Of a stretch of 64,000 nt of DNA, positions 50,057 through 59,392 are shown piece after piece (within the stretch, counting starts at the first letter, position 1; each line of letters starts with the position of its first letter). The position numbers and the translations under genes were made by a program. Under the pieces are notes generated by a model. That model did not search any database. It worked only from the letters and a program-made list of their open reading frames with translations, and was not told where the DNA came from. Source of the DNA: JAAYEL01 sp964345835 (GTDB lineage Bacteria; Bacillota; Clostridia; Tissierellales; Peptoniphilaceae); NCBI GenBank assembly GCA_964345835.1, contig CAYFSL010000001.1:62001-126000 (forward strand), given 5' to 3'.

Positions 50057-50968
50057 TTAACTTTTTAAATCCTCCAGTATCTTACTTATCATTTCATCTT
50101 TTGTCATTGTGGATTTATCCAACCATACTACTTCCTTATTTTTTCTAAACCATGTAAGCTGTCTTTTGGCATACCTTCTAGAGTCTTTTTTTAGGAGGTC
50201 TATAGCTTCATCATAGCTCAATTTCCCTTTTATATAGGGGATAATTTCCCTATATCCTATAGCTTTCATAGACTGTTGGTCCTCATTTAGTCCTTGGTCT
50301 AGTAAATTCTTAACTTCGTTAACCAAGCCATCTTCAAGCATTTGATCTACCCTCTTATTTATATCTGAATAGAGTTGTTCCCTATCAGTATTTAACACAT
50401 ATAGATAGATGTCATAGTCGTCATTTGGCCTGCTATCAACGGTAATAGTTTTTCCAGAAAACTCAAAAACTTCAAGAGCTCTAATGATTTTCTTTTTGTC
50501 TTTAATAGTTAGATTTTGATATTTGCTTGGGTCTATCTCTATTAGTTTATCAAGTAATGCTTGTGGATTTTTTATGAATTGTTCTTCCATTTTCTTTCTA
50601 AATTCTTCATTAGGCTTAACATTTGAAAAATCATATTTATAAAAAATAGAATTGATATAGAGCCCAGTACCACCTACGATTATGGGAATTTTTCCCTTTG
50701 AAGTTATTTCTTCAATTAGCTTTAAGGCTTGTTCCTGGAAGTTTTGAACAGAAAAGCTATTCATAGGATCGAGAATATCGATCATATGGTGGGGAATATT
50801 TTCCATTTCTTCTTTCTTTATTTTTGCAGTACCAATGTCCATTTCCCTGTAGATTTGCATTGAATCTGCGGATATTATTTCTGTATTTAACTTTTTTGCT
50901 AGATCTATCGATAAGGAAGATTTACCTACTCCTGTCGGACCAGAGATAATTAATATCTTATTTTTCAT
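50057..50968 (-). CDS. miaA: tRNA dimethylallyltransferase
   Basis: Adds a dimethylallyl group to A37 of tRNAs reading U-starting codons. 303 residues: P-loop SGPTGVGKSS at about 8-17, SADSMQIYREMDIGTAK, PHHMIDI, VGGTGLYI, and RRYAKRQLTWFR near the C terminus. ATG overlaps the mutL stop (ATGA). The product is further modified by MiaB, encoded in the same cluster at 55533. Confidence 0.96.
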   Translation of the reverse strand: MKNKILIISGPTGVGKSSLSIDLAKKLNTEIISADSMQIYREMDIGTAKIKKEEMENIPHHMIDILDPMNSFSVQNFQEQALKLIEEITSKGKIPIIVGGTGLYINSIFYKYDFSNVKPNEEFRKKMEEQFIKNPQALLDKLIEIDPSKYQNLTIKDKKKIIRALEVFEFSGKTITVDSRPNDDYDIYLYVLNTDREQLYSDINKRVDQMLEDGLVNEVKNLLDQGLNEDQQSMKAIGYREIIPYIKGKLSYDEAIDLLKKDSRRYAKRQLTWFRKNKEVVWLDKSTMTKDEMISKILEDLKS

Positions 50969-52905
50969 CGATTTATTATCCTTTCAAATTCATTAAGGTC
51001 TAGGGTGAATTGAATTTTTTTGCCATGATTATTAATATATGGGTTTGTAGACTTATCTAGCCTTGACAATAATTCATAGACTTCTTTATCGGTTAGATTT
51101 TTATTTTTGCTTATAGAAGAGGACAAGGCTCTTTTTTTGAAGATTTCCTTATGTTTGTTAATACTTGACTCTCTTGATAAATCGTCTATTAATGATAGGA
51201 TAAAATCCCTGTCTGCTGGTTTATCTCCTATATATGGAACTGACCTAATTGCTAGGCTATCTTCTCCGAAAATATCAACTTCCAGCCCCAAGGCTGAAAA
51301 GCTAGAAAGCTTTTCTTTAATATTTAGCATGTCTTGTAGTGAAAGCTCGATAATTATAGGTGTGACTAGTTTGTTTGTTTTAAGTTGGTCAGTAGCTAGT
51401 CTTTTTGATAGGTCATCATAAATTAATCTTTCAAAAGCGGCCCTTTGGTCGACTATTAGAAGCTGGTCTTTAATTAAACTGTTAAAAATAAGGTATTTAT
51501 TAAATACTTTACTAATAAATTGATACTGATCTGAAATATCTTTCTCAGCCTTATCCTTTTCAGTTATAAAACTTTGCATGTCTATATCTAGATTTGTATT
51601 TTCCCCTATACCTTGCTTGGTAAAATTATTTTCTTGATCTTGATTAACTTTCTCTCCTTGAATACTTTCAAAGCTAGGTGCATCTGAATAGGTTATCTCA
51701 TCAAGATTAGAATCAAGGTCAATTATTTCTACAGAGTCACTGGTATCAAGGTCATCTTCATCCTCATTTTGCTTAAAATATTCCTTTGTGGTTTCATTTT
51801 CATAGGTAAATTCAATATTCTTGTAGGCATCAAGGATATTTTTATAGGAATCTCCGGACTGGAGGTCGTAGAAATTTGGTTTATGGTCTTTTTCCTCTCC
51901 AGTAACATTTTTTGCTGTCTGTCCTTCAAATAAAGCCTTCCTAATTGTTGACTCTACTAGGTCAAATAGGTCTTCCTCCTTATTAAACTTAATCTTTTGC
52001 TTATTAGGAGATATATTAATATCAATGTTTTCCGCCTTTGTTTTAATAAATAGTTGAAAGGCTGGAAACCTTCCCGATGGTATTAGTGAAAGGTAATTTT
52101 TCTCTATTATTTTAACAAGATCAGGACTTTCTATATACCTATCATTTACAAATATATATTGCATAGACCTGTTGGCCTTATAAAAATGGCTATTTGATAT
52201 GAAGCCTTTGACCTGGTAGTCAGATGAAAAGGAGTCAATTTCTATTGAATTGTTTACATAGTCCTGAGAGAACAAGACTCTTAAATTATCCTCAAGGGAG
52301 TTTGTGGATAGGGTTGAAAATATCTCCCTGTCATCTTTAATGTAACTAAAACCTATGCCAGGCTTTGAAATTGCGAGGTTATACATTATTGAAGTTATCT
52401 TGTTTGCCTCACTAATATCTGATCCCAGGAATTTTTTTCTAACAGGTAGACTGTCAAAAAGACCAGTTACCTCTATACTTGTCCCCTTATTCATTGCTAT
52501 AGATTTTTTTTCAAGCAGCTTATTATCTTTGTAGGAAAGATAGCTTCCCGAGCTTTCTTCTTCGACCTTGGTATAGACCAAAAGTTGGGATACAGCGATA
52601 ATTGATGCCAACGCCTCTCCTCTAAATCCCATAGTATAACTATCATAGAGGTCTTCAAAGGAGCTTATTTTAGAGGTTGCATGTCTTAGAAAAGCTGTTT
52701 CAACATCATCCTTACTTATTCCACTCCCATTATCGCTTACTTTAATATATGATTTACCGCCGTTTTTAATTTGTACGTTAATTTGACTTGCGCCTGCATC
52801 GATTGAATTTTCAACTAATTCCTTTATTATTGAGGCGGGTCTTTCAACTACTTCTCCCGCGGCAATCTTTTGAATAGTTTCGTTGTCTAATAATTTAATT
52901 TTCAA
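50965..52905 (-). CDS. mutL: DNA mismatch repair protein MutL
   Basis: GHKL ATPase coordinating mismatch repair. 646 residues: N-terminal ATPase with ELVENSIDAGAS, DNGSGI and GFRGEAL; S5-like transducer domain; long acidic linker (about 340-450); C-terminal dimerisation domain. The metal-binding endonuclease motif typical of MutH-less bacteria, DQHA-x2-E-x4-E, reads DQRAAFERLIYD here, and the C-terminal CPHGRP motif reads NNHGKK. So the nuclease site looks lost or remodelled (see findings). It overlaps mutS by 11 bases. Confidence 0.95.
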   Translation of the reverse strand: MKIKLLDNETIQKIAAGEVVERPASIIKELVENSIDAGASQINVQIKNGGKSYIKVSDNGSGISKDDVETAFLRHATSKISSFEDLYDSYTMGFRGEALASIIAVSQLLVYTKVEEESSGSYLSYKDNKLLEKKSIAMNKGTSIEVTGLFDSLPVRKKFLGSDISEANKITSIMYNLAISKPGIGFSYIKDDREIFSTLSTNSLEDNLRVLFSQDYVNNSIEIDSFSSDYQVKGFISNSHFYKANRSMQYIFVNDRYIESPDLVKIIEKNYLSLIPSGRFPAFQLFIKTKAENIDINISPNKQKIKFNKEEDLFDLVESTIRKALFEGQTAKNVTGEEKDHKPNFYDLQSGDSYKNILDAYKNIEFTYENETTKEYFKQNEDEDDLDTSDSVEIIDLDSNLDEITYSDAPSFESIQGEKVNQDQENNFTKQGIGENTNLDIDMQSFITEKDKAEKDISDQYQFISKVFNKYLIFNSLIKDQLLIVDQRAAFERLIYDDLSKRLATDQLKTNKLVTPIIIELSLQDMLNIKEKLSSFSALGLEVDIFGEDSLAIRSVPYIGDKPADRDFILSLIDDLSRESSINKHKEIFKKRALSSSISKNKNLTDKEVYELLSRLDKSTNPYINNHGKKIQFTLDLNEFERIINR

Positions 52906-55495
52906 TCAAATCACCTGCCCTTGTCTTTAAGTCATATAGGTAGTCATAGGCCTCTTTTGCTGTCATATCGTCAAGATTCTTATCAGATATTTCCTTAAGT
53001 AAGAGGTCCTTTTCTAAGTTGTTAAAGTTTATAACCACTTGGTTGGCTTTTTCATATACAAAATCGATGTTATTTCCTTCCATTGATTTAAGAATCTGCT
53101 TGGCCCTGTCTATAATATTGGAAGGTAGGCCAGAAAGTTTAGCTACTTCGATTCCATAGCTTTTGTCGGCAGAACCAGGAAGGATTTTTCTCAAGAAGAT
53201 CAGGTTGCCATTTTCTTCAAGGATATCAACCTTGTAGTTCTTAACATTTTCGAGCTTTTCTGCTAGCTGGGTTAGTTCGTGATAGTGGGTGGCAAATAGG
53301 GTGTTGGCTTTAAGATTTTTACTCATATACTCAACTATTGCAACTGCAATACTTAAGCCGTCATTTGTGCTTGTTCCCCTACCGACCTCATCTAGGATAA
53401 CAAAACTATCAGGACTAGCATTATTGATTATATTACTCATCTCTTTCATTTCAATCATAAAAGTTGAGTCTCCCCTCGCTAGGTTATCCGATGCACCTAT
53501 CCTGGTAAAAATAGCATCGGAAATTGGGAGGTCACATGAGCTTGCAGGTACGAAGGAGCCAATCTGAGCCATTAGTATTATTAGGGCTACTTGTCTCATA
53601 TAGGTTGATTTACCAGCCATATTAGGCCCAGTAATTATTTGTATCCTATTATCAGTTGAGCCTATTGAGGTATTATTAGGAATAAAAGCATTCATATCAA
53701 GGCTCTTTTCTATTACAGGGTGTCTTCCATCCTCAATTTTAATTATCCCCCTGTTATTAAAGCTAGGCCTTGTGTAATTATTTGCCTTTGCTACCCTGGC
53801 TAGGGATAAGATTGCGTCTAAAGATGCAATAGTATCAGTTGTAGCCTTAATTCTAAGGGATTGGTCTGCAATTTTCTCCCTGATAGCAACAAAAATACTA
53901 TACTCAAGTTCCTTGGTATCTGCTTGACTTCCTAGTATTTTATCCGATATTTCATTCAACCTTGTCGTTATATATCTTTCAGAATTTTTAAGGGTTTGTC
54001 TTCTTATAAAGTATTCAGGGGCTTGACCAATATTGGATTTAGTTAATTCAATAAAATAGCCAATATTTTTATTATAGGATATTCTCAAGTTCTTTATAGA
54101 ACTTTCTTCCCTTAGCTCTTTTTCATACTCTACCATTTCTTCTTTACCGTGGACAGAGTCATATTTAAGCTTATCTAGCCTTTCTGAGTAGCCTTCCTTG
54201 ATTAGGTCGCCTTCAGTTATTAGAATAGGTGGATTGTCTAAGATAGCTCTATCGATAAGCTGGTAAATGTCTTCCAAGCTGTCAATGCTTTTTGAGATTG
54301 ACTTTAGTCTGGTAGACCTAGATAGGGATAGGAGTTCTTTAATAGATGGTAGTCTGCTTATGGAATGCTTAAGGTTTATTATCTCCTTGGCATTTGCCTT
54401 TTGATAAGATATTTTAGAAAGGATCCTTTCTAAATCAAATATCTCATTAAGATAGCTTTTTAGCTGGTCGAAGGTCAAAGTGTCTTCTATAAGGTCCTGG
54501 ATTAGGTCTAGCCTATCCTCAATCTCATTTTTGTCTATTAAGGGAAATTCTAACCAGGAATTAAGCTTCCTTGATCCCATAGGGGTATTTGTTTTGTCAA
54601 GAACGGAAATCAAGCTAAATTTAGTACCGCCATCAGATAGGTTTCTATGAATTTCAAGATTATTCCTGGTCCCCGAATCTATCTTCATAAACCTTTCAGT
54701 TTCAATGTATTCTAAGTCATTTATATGCTTTAATTGGACGTTTTGAAATAGGTAGACATAGTCAATTAGCATTTTAGAAGCTATTATAGAATAGTAGTGT
54801 TTCTCTAGATTTTTATCAATTTTCTTTCCCAGGGTTTCATTTAAAGCTTCAATAGATTTTTTAACATCTGATAAATCAGGGTCTATAATTGATAAAAAGA
54901 TATTTTTTTCTCTTATATAGCTATTAAATGTCTTGTCCTCTATATTCTTATTTAAAAGAACTTCACTAGGGTTGACCTTTACAATAAAGTCTAGTAGCTG
55001 CCTACTAGACCTAATATTAAGTATCTCAGAGCATTTAAATTCTCCTGTAGTTATGTCAATATAGCTTAGTCCATATGACTGGTTAGAGCTAAAAATAGCA
55101 AGTAAAAAGTTATTATCCTTTTTATTTGAGTCTATATCGGTGATGGTTCCAGGGGTTATGATTTTAGTAATAGCCCTTTGGACCAGCCCCTTAGCAAGGC
55201 GTGGATCTTCCATCTGCTCAACTATTGCTACCTTATGACCATTTTCGACAAGTCTATTAAGATATACGTCTGCTACATGGTGGGGAACCCCACACATAGG
55301 GGCCTTCTGCCCTCCCCCACAGTCCCTTGCTGTAAGGGCTATTTCAAGCTCTTTTGCGACTAGTATAGCATCATCAAAAAACATTTCATAGAAATCTCCT
55401 AGTCTGTAGAAGAGAATAGCATCTTTATTATTATTTTTTATATCCATATACTGCTTCATCATAGGAGTTAATTTGTCTAAATCAATTTTGGTCAT
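52895..55495 (-). CDS. mutS: DNA mismatch recognition ATPase MutS
   Basis: 866 residues, full MutS1 length. Mismatch-reading motif GDFYEMF near residue 33, connector and lever/clamp domains, and the ABC ATPase: GPNMAGKSTYMRQVALI (Walker A), MIEMKEMSNII, VILDEVGRGTSTNDG (Walker B), and THYHELT. The intact Phe-x-Glu motif shows mismatch binding should work. GGTGGAGAT precedes ATG 55495. First of the overlapping mutS-mutL-miaA genes. Confidence 0.97.
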   Translation of the reverse strand: MTKIDLDKLTPMMKQYMDIKNNNKDAILFYRLGDFYEMFFDDAILVAKELEIALTARDCGGGQKAPMCGVPHHVADVYLNRLVENGHKVAIVEQMEDPRLAKGLVQRAITKIITPGTITDIDSNKKDNNFLLAIFSSNQSYGLSYIDITTGEFKCSEILNIRSSRQLLDFIVKVNPSEVLLNKNIEDKTFNSYIREKNIFLSIIDPDLSDVKKSIEALNETLGKKIDKNLEKHYYSIIASKMLIDYVYLFQNVQLKHINDLEYIETERFMKIDSGTRNNLEIHRNLSDGGTKFSLISVLDKTNTPMGSRKLNSWLEFPLIDKNEIEDRLDLIQDLIEDTLTFDQLKSYLNEIFDLERILSKISYQKANAKEIINLKHSISRLPSIKELLSLSRSTRLKSISKSIDSLEDIYQLIDRAILDNPPILITEGDLIKEGYSERLDKLKYDSVHGKEEMVEYEKELREESSIKNLRISYNKNIGYFIELTKSNIGQAPEYFIRRQTLKNSERYITTRLNEISDKILGSQADTKELEYSIFVAIREKIADQSLRIKATTDTIASLDAILSLARVAKANNYTRPSFNNRGIIKIEDGRHPVIEKSLDMNAFIPNNTSIGSTDNRIQIITGPNMAGKSTYMRQVALIILMAQIGSFVPASSCDLPISDAIFTRIGASDNLARGDSTFMIEMKEMSNIINNASPDSFVILDEVGRGTSTNDGLSIAVAIVEYMSKNLKANTLFATHYHELTQLAEKLENVKNYKVDILEENGNLIFLRKILPGSADKSYGIEVAKLSGLPSNIIDRAKQILKSMEGNNIDFVYEKANQVVINFNNLEKDLLLKEISDKNLDDMTAKEAYDYLYDLKTRAGDLIEN

Positions 55496-55501
55496 ATCTC
55501 C

Positions 55502-55539
55502 ACCTACTTATTCTTACTTTACCTACTTATTCTTACTTT
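55502..55539. repeat. Perfect 19-base tandem duplication between miaB and mutS
   Basis: ACCTACTTATTCTTACTTT occurs twice in a row (55502-55520 and 55521-55539). It spans the miaB stop codon and the spacer ahead of the mutS ribosome site. Confidence 0.9.
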
Positions 55540-56837
55540 ATAAGGTCGCCTTCTAAGGTAAAAGATGTATGATTTGTAACCTTTACATCAACTACTTGTC
55601 CTATTAGCGAATCATCGCCCTTAAAGTGGATCAATTTGTTGCTAAAGGTTCTACCGCTTAACATCTCATCGTTGTTCTTGCTAACATTTTCAACGATAAC
55701 CTTATGAACTTTGCCTTCTTCTTTTTTGTTGTTTTCATTAAATATAGGATAAATTTCGTCTAAAAGCTCTTGGAACCTTCTTGAGGCAACATCTTTAGGG
55801 ATTTGGTCTTCCCTTTTAGCAGCTGGCGTTCCTTCTCTTGGTGAGTAAATGAAGGTAAAGGCAGAATCAAATCTGGCCTTTTTACAAAGGTCTATGGTAG
55901 CTTGGTGGTCTTCTTCTGTTTCTCCAGGAAAGCCTACAATTATATCTGTCGTAATAGCAATATCCGGCATTTTTGCCCTAAGTTTCTCTACAAGTTGAAG
56001 GTAATCATCAGAGCTATATTTCCTATTCATTTCTTTTAAGACCTTGTCACTTCCTGATTGGAGAGGAAGATGAAAATGTCTTGCAATCATCTTTATATCA
56101 GCCATGGCTTGAATTAATTCATCTGAAAGGTCTTTTGGATGAGAAGTCATAAATCTTAATATGTCAAGATTTTTAACCTCTTTGTCTATAGCATAGAGAA
56201 GCTCTGGAAAGCTATGTCCCAAGTCTTTTCCATAGGAGTTAACGTTTTGTCCAAGCAGGGTGACTTCCTTATAGCCTCGATCTGCAAGGTTTTTCACCTC
56301 ATTTACAATTTCTTCAAGAGGTCTTGAGCTTTCTCTTCCCCTAGCATAAGGCACAATACAATAAGTACAGAAGTTATTACAGCCATTCATTATTGATACA
56401 TAGGCTGAAAAGTCATGCTGCCTTATATACGCATGGTCAACATCCTTGTATTCTTCAACATCGACTACCATTTGATTTGTAGTCTTATGAAGACTAATTA
56501 ATTCAGGTAATTTATCAATATTTCTCGTTCCGAAAATAATATCGACATGCTTATATTTTTCTTGGATAACATTTCTTGCTTCACCTGTTGACATCATACA
56601 TCCACAAACTGCTAGGATCATATTTGGTTTAGATTTCTTTAGTCTTTTTATAGCTCCCAGGTGACCGTAGACCTTAAGCTCAGCATTTTCCCTAATTAGA
56701 CAAGTGTTATAAACGATAAAGTCTGCGTCATTTTCATCATCAGTTGGCTTGTAACCCAAGTCTTCAAGGATATAGGCTATTCTTTCAGAATCGTGTTCGT
56801 TTGCCTGACATCCGTAAGTAAATATTTTATATTTCAT
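55533..56837 (-). CDS. miaB: tRNA-2-methylthio-N6-isopentenyladenosine synthase
   Basis: Radical-SAM methylthiotransferase acting on the MiaA-modified base. About 434 residues: UPF0004 domain with three cluster cysteines (YGCQANEHD, YNTCLIREN, VCGCMM), radical-SAM CNNFCTYC, and a C-terminal TRAM domain. The start is ATG 56837 (MKYKIF) because GAGGAGA lies just before it; the ATG at 56849 is part of that ribosome site. The first gene of the miaB-mutS-mutL-miaA-ynbB cluster. Confidence 0.95.
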   Translation of the reverse strand: MKYKIFTYGCQANEHDSERIAYILEDLGYKPTDDENDADFIVYNTCLIRENAELKVYGHLGAIKRLKKSKPNMILAVCGCMMSTGEARNVIQEKYKHVDIIFGTRNIDKLPELISLHKTTNQMVVDVEEYKDVDHAYIRQHDFSAYVSIMNGCNNFCTYCIVPYARGRESSRPLEEIVNEVKNLADRGYKEVTLLGQNVNSYGKDLGHSFPELLYAIDKEVKNLDILRFMTSHPKDLSDELIQAMADIKMIARHFHLPLQSGSDKVLKEMNRKYSSDDYLQLVEKLRAKMPDIAITTDIIVGFPGETEEDHQATIDLCKKARFDSAFTFIYSPREGTPAAKREDQIPKDVASRRFQELLDEIYPIFNENNKKEEGKVHKVIVENVSKNNDEMLSGRTFSNKLIHFKGDDSLIGQVVDVKVTNHTSFTLEGDLIK

Positions 56838-56891
56838 AAATCTCCTCATAATATATCTTCATTTATAGTATACACCTAATAATATCATAAA

Positions 56892-57806
56892 TTAGGCTTT
56901 TGATGCACTATCCTTAGGCGTCTTATTGATAAAATAAACTCCCAAAACAACTAAAATTAAGCCTAAAACTACATATATGCTAAAGCTTTCTTTAAGAATA
57001 ATCGCCGAGAATATAGCACCAAAAATTGGGATAAATAACCTTAATATTGTAACCTCTGATGCTTGGTTTTCACTAAGGATCTTATACCAGATAGTAAATG
57101 CAAGAGCTGAAAGAAATCCTGAGTATATAAGTAAAAGAATTGCTTCTTTCGTTATAGTAATCTCCGTCTTACTGCCTATAAGTCCCATAATTATTAGAAC
57201 GATTGATCCTGATAACATCTGCCCACATGTGAGAATTGTGGCAGGTATATTTTTACCTCTAACCTTAACAAAAATCGTAGAAAATGCCATTGCAATCCCT
57301 GATATTAACAGGTATCCCTCTCCATTAAAGCTAATGTTAAAATCAAGGCTTTTATTCAAATTTGATACGATTATCCCCAAAAACCCTAAGATAATTGCTA
57401 GGACCTTATACTTACTAATCGGTTCTTTTAATAAAATAAATGCTAATATAACTGAAAGGAAGGTTGAAGCTGATTGGAAAATTGAAGACTTTATTCCACT
57501 TGTATTACCAACTCCTATATAAAAGAAAATATAGTTTATGGTTGTTGACAATAGTCCTAATATTATTATTGTTTTGATATTTCCCCTAAAGTATTTTAGG
57601 TCCTTCTTATCAGTAAAAAGTATATATATTAAAACCAATATCCCTGAGATAAAGAACCTTATACCTGCTAAAAGAATTTTGCTATAAGTATCAGAAGAGG
57701 ATATTGAAAAATATTTATAAGTCAGCTTTAAAACTGGAAAGGCTGATCCCCATAAGGCCATGGCTACCAAGGCAAGTACTATAGTCTTAATTTTTTTATT
57801 ATTCAT
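56892..57806 (-). CDS. EamA/DMT-family transporter
   Basis: About 304 residues with ten hydrophobic helices in two EamA repeats. First repeat: ALWGSAFPVLK and, later, YIFFYIGVGNTSGIKSSIFQS. Second repeat ends with the family motif RLFIPIFGAIFSAIILKE. Probably exports amino acids or metabolites; the substrate is unknown. ATG 57806 has better spacing from AGGAG than the adjoining ATG 57809. Confidence 0.88.
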   Translation of the reverse strand: MNNKKIKTIVLALVAMALWGSAFPVLKLTYKYFSISSSDTYSKILLAGIRFFISGILVLIYILFTDKKDLKYFRGNIKTIIILGLLSTTINYIFFYIGVGNTSGIKSSIFQSASTFLSVILAFILLKEPISKYKVLAIILGFLGIIVSNLNKSLDFNISFNGEGYLLISGIAMAFSTIFVKVRGKNIPATILTCGQMLSGSIVLIIMGLIGSKTEITITKEAILLLIYSGFLSALAFTIWYKILSENQASEVTILRLFIPIFGAIFSAIILKESFSIYVVLGLILVVLGVYFINKTPKDSASKA

Positions 57807-57832
57807 CATTTCTCCTATCTTAAAGTAAATAA

Positions 57833-57856
57833 ATAAGGAGAGTTGCCTCTCCTTAT
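57833..57856 (-). terminator. Terminator after rpsA
   Basis: Perfect 10-base stem ATAAGGAGAG (57833-57842) / CTCTCCTTAT (57847-57856) with loop TTGC, followed on the - strand by TTATTTA. Confidence 0.75.
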
Positions 57857-57893
57857 CATAAATTATTATTTGTAATAATACTTTTGTCTATTA

Positions 57894-59189
57894 TTATTCT
57901 TCAGTATTTTCTTCAACTTCAGAAGTTTCTTCTACATTAGTATTATCTTCTGCTGGTTCTTCAACAGCTGGTTCAAGGTTTAGACCATCTAAAAGCTCAC
58001 CAAAGTTAGTTCCGAAAGTATTTTCGTCTGCGAAGTTATCACTTGCATTGTTAACTACTGGCTTTCTTTCTCTTTTTTCTCTTCTTGGTCTAGCTGGTCT
58101 ATCAAAAGACTTATTATCTCTAGCTGGTTCTTTTGGTTCCATTAGAGCTTTCATGCTTAGAGAAATTCTTTGTTGGTCAGCATCGATATCAAGAATCTTA
58201 ACTTCAACTTCATCTCCAATATTTAGTACATCTGATGGTTTTTCAACGTGATCTGTACTTACTTGAGATACGTGAACTAATCCTTCAACGCCTTCTTCTA
58301 GTCTTACGAAAGCACCAAAGTCTAATAGGTTAACAACTGTACCCTTAACAGCATCCCCAACCTTGTTATTCTTAAGGAATAAATCAAAAGGTTTTTCTTG
58401 TACTTGCTTCAAACCTAGGGAAACTCTATTTTTTTCTCTATTAGCCTTTAAGACTAAAGCTTCAACTTCTTGTCCAACTTCTAGTACGTCTGAAGGCTTA
58501 TCAATTCTTTCCCAGGAAATGTCAGATACGTGGATTAATGCATCAACTCCGCCTAGGTCAACGAATGCACCAAAGTCTACTAATCTAACTACTTTACCAG
58601 TAATTTTTTCACCAACTACGATTTTTTCCCAAACGCCATCAAGCTTTTCTTCTAATACAGCCTTGCTTGATAGTACAACTCTTTTCTTTCTTTCATCTAT
58701 GCTGATGATCTTACATTCAAGAGTTTGGCCAACGAATTGTTTGAAGTTCTTTATGAAATAAGTTGTAATTTGTGATGCAGGAATGAATCCGTTAATTCCC
58801 ATAACAGTAACTACAAGGCCGCCAGTATTATCTCCAGTAACTTCAGCTTGTACTTTTTCATTATTTTCAAAAGCACCTAATAGTTTCTTCCAATTCTTTA
58901 AACCTTCTACTCTTCTTGTGGATAGAGCAACATTGCCTTCACCATCATCCAACTTAATTACAAAAACATCAATTTCTTGACCTTCAGAGAATGCTTTAGT
59001 TGGATCTAAAGCTTCTTCCTTTGACATCTCATCTAACTTGATGATTCCGTCAGCACGGTATTTAATGTCTACAAAAACTTCTGTTTCTTTAACATTAATT
59101 ACTGTTCCTTTAACAATATCCTTAGGATAAATCCTAATCATACTGTCTTCTACTTGTTCCATAAATTCTTCATTTGTTAAATTGTCCAT
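57894..59189 (-). CDS. rpsA: Ribosomal protein bS1 homologue (four S1 domains)
   Basis: RNA-binding protein of 431 residues, with S1 domains at about 20-88, 105-170, 188-258 and 275-343; the third and fourth carry near-canonical VDFGAFVDLGGVDALIHVSDISW and LDFGAFVRLEEGVEGLVHVSQ. A basic segment (about 365-385, PARPRREKRERKP) and a Glu/Asn-rich acidic tail follow. Four-domain S1 proteins of Firmicutes are shorter than the six-domain E. coli form, and ribosome binding is less certain. AGGAGG lies 10 bases ahead. Confidence 0.9.
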   Translation of the reverse strand: MDNLTNEEFMEQVEDSMIRIYPKDIVKGTVINVKETEVFVDIKYRADGIIKLDEMSKEEALDPTKAFSEGQEIDVFVIKLDDGEGNVALSTRRVEGLKNWKKLLGAFENNEKVQAEVTGDNTGGLVVTVMGINGFIPASQITTYFIKNFKQFVGQTLECKIISIDERKKRVVLSSKAVLEEKLDGVWEKIVVGEKITGKVVRLVDFGAFVDLGGVDALIHVSDISWERIDKPSDVLEVGQEVEALVLKANREKNRVSLGLKQVQEKPFDLFLKNNKVGDAVKGTVVNLLDFGAFVRLEEGVEGLVHVSQVSTDHVEKPSDVLNIGDEVEVKILDIDADQQRISLSMKALMEPKEPARDNKSFDRPARPRREKRERKPVVNNASDNFADENTFGTNFGELLDGLNLEPAVEEPAEDNTNVEETSEVEENTEE

Positions 59190-59214
59190 TATTATTTGAC
59201 GACCTCCTAATATT

Positions 59215-59237
59215 CAGTAGGGTAAAATTACCCACTG
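59215..59237 (-). promoter_or_regulatory. Hairpin in the rpsA leader
   Basis: Near-palindrome CAGTAGGGTAA / TTACCCACTG between promoter and ribosome site of rpsA. It could affect translation initiation; S1 autocontrol is inference. Confidence 0.4.
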
Positions 59238-59246
59238 TCTTTCTCT

Positions 59247-59275
59247 ATTGTATAATAAAATACAAAGTAATGCAA
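59247..59275 (-). promoter_or_regulatory. rpsA promoter (- strand)
   Basis: On the - strand TTGCAT (59275-59270), a 17-base spacer and TACAAT (59252-59247). The -35 lies at the edge of the hairpin that ends the upstream operon. Confidence 0.6.
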
Positions 59276-59304
59276 AAATATTTTCTAAATTTACATTACT
59301 TTGT
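59262..59304 (-). terminator. Terminator hairpin after plsC
   Basis: Perfect 11-base stem ACAAAGTAATG (59262-59272) / CATTACTTTGT (59294-59304) with a 21-base loop; the - strand continues ATTTTATT. It overlaps the rpsA -35 box. Confidence 0.55.
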
Positions 59305-59392
59305 GATTTTTATAAAATACTATATTTAAAATTTTTGATTTTCTGTAAAATATTTGATGAAATAATACTAATTATATTCAATTAACTAGCAA

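Noticed and set aside
56977..57522. 181-codon + strand frame opposite the EamA transporter
   Set aside because: Antisense to a clear membrane protein; no promoter or ribosome site seen.
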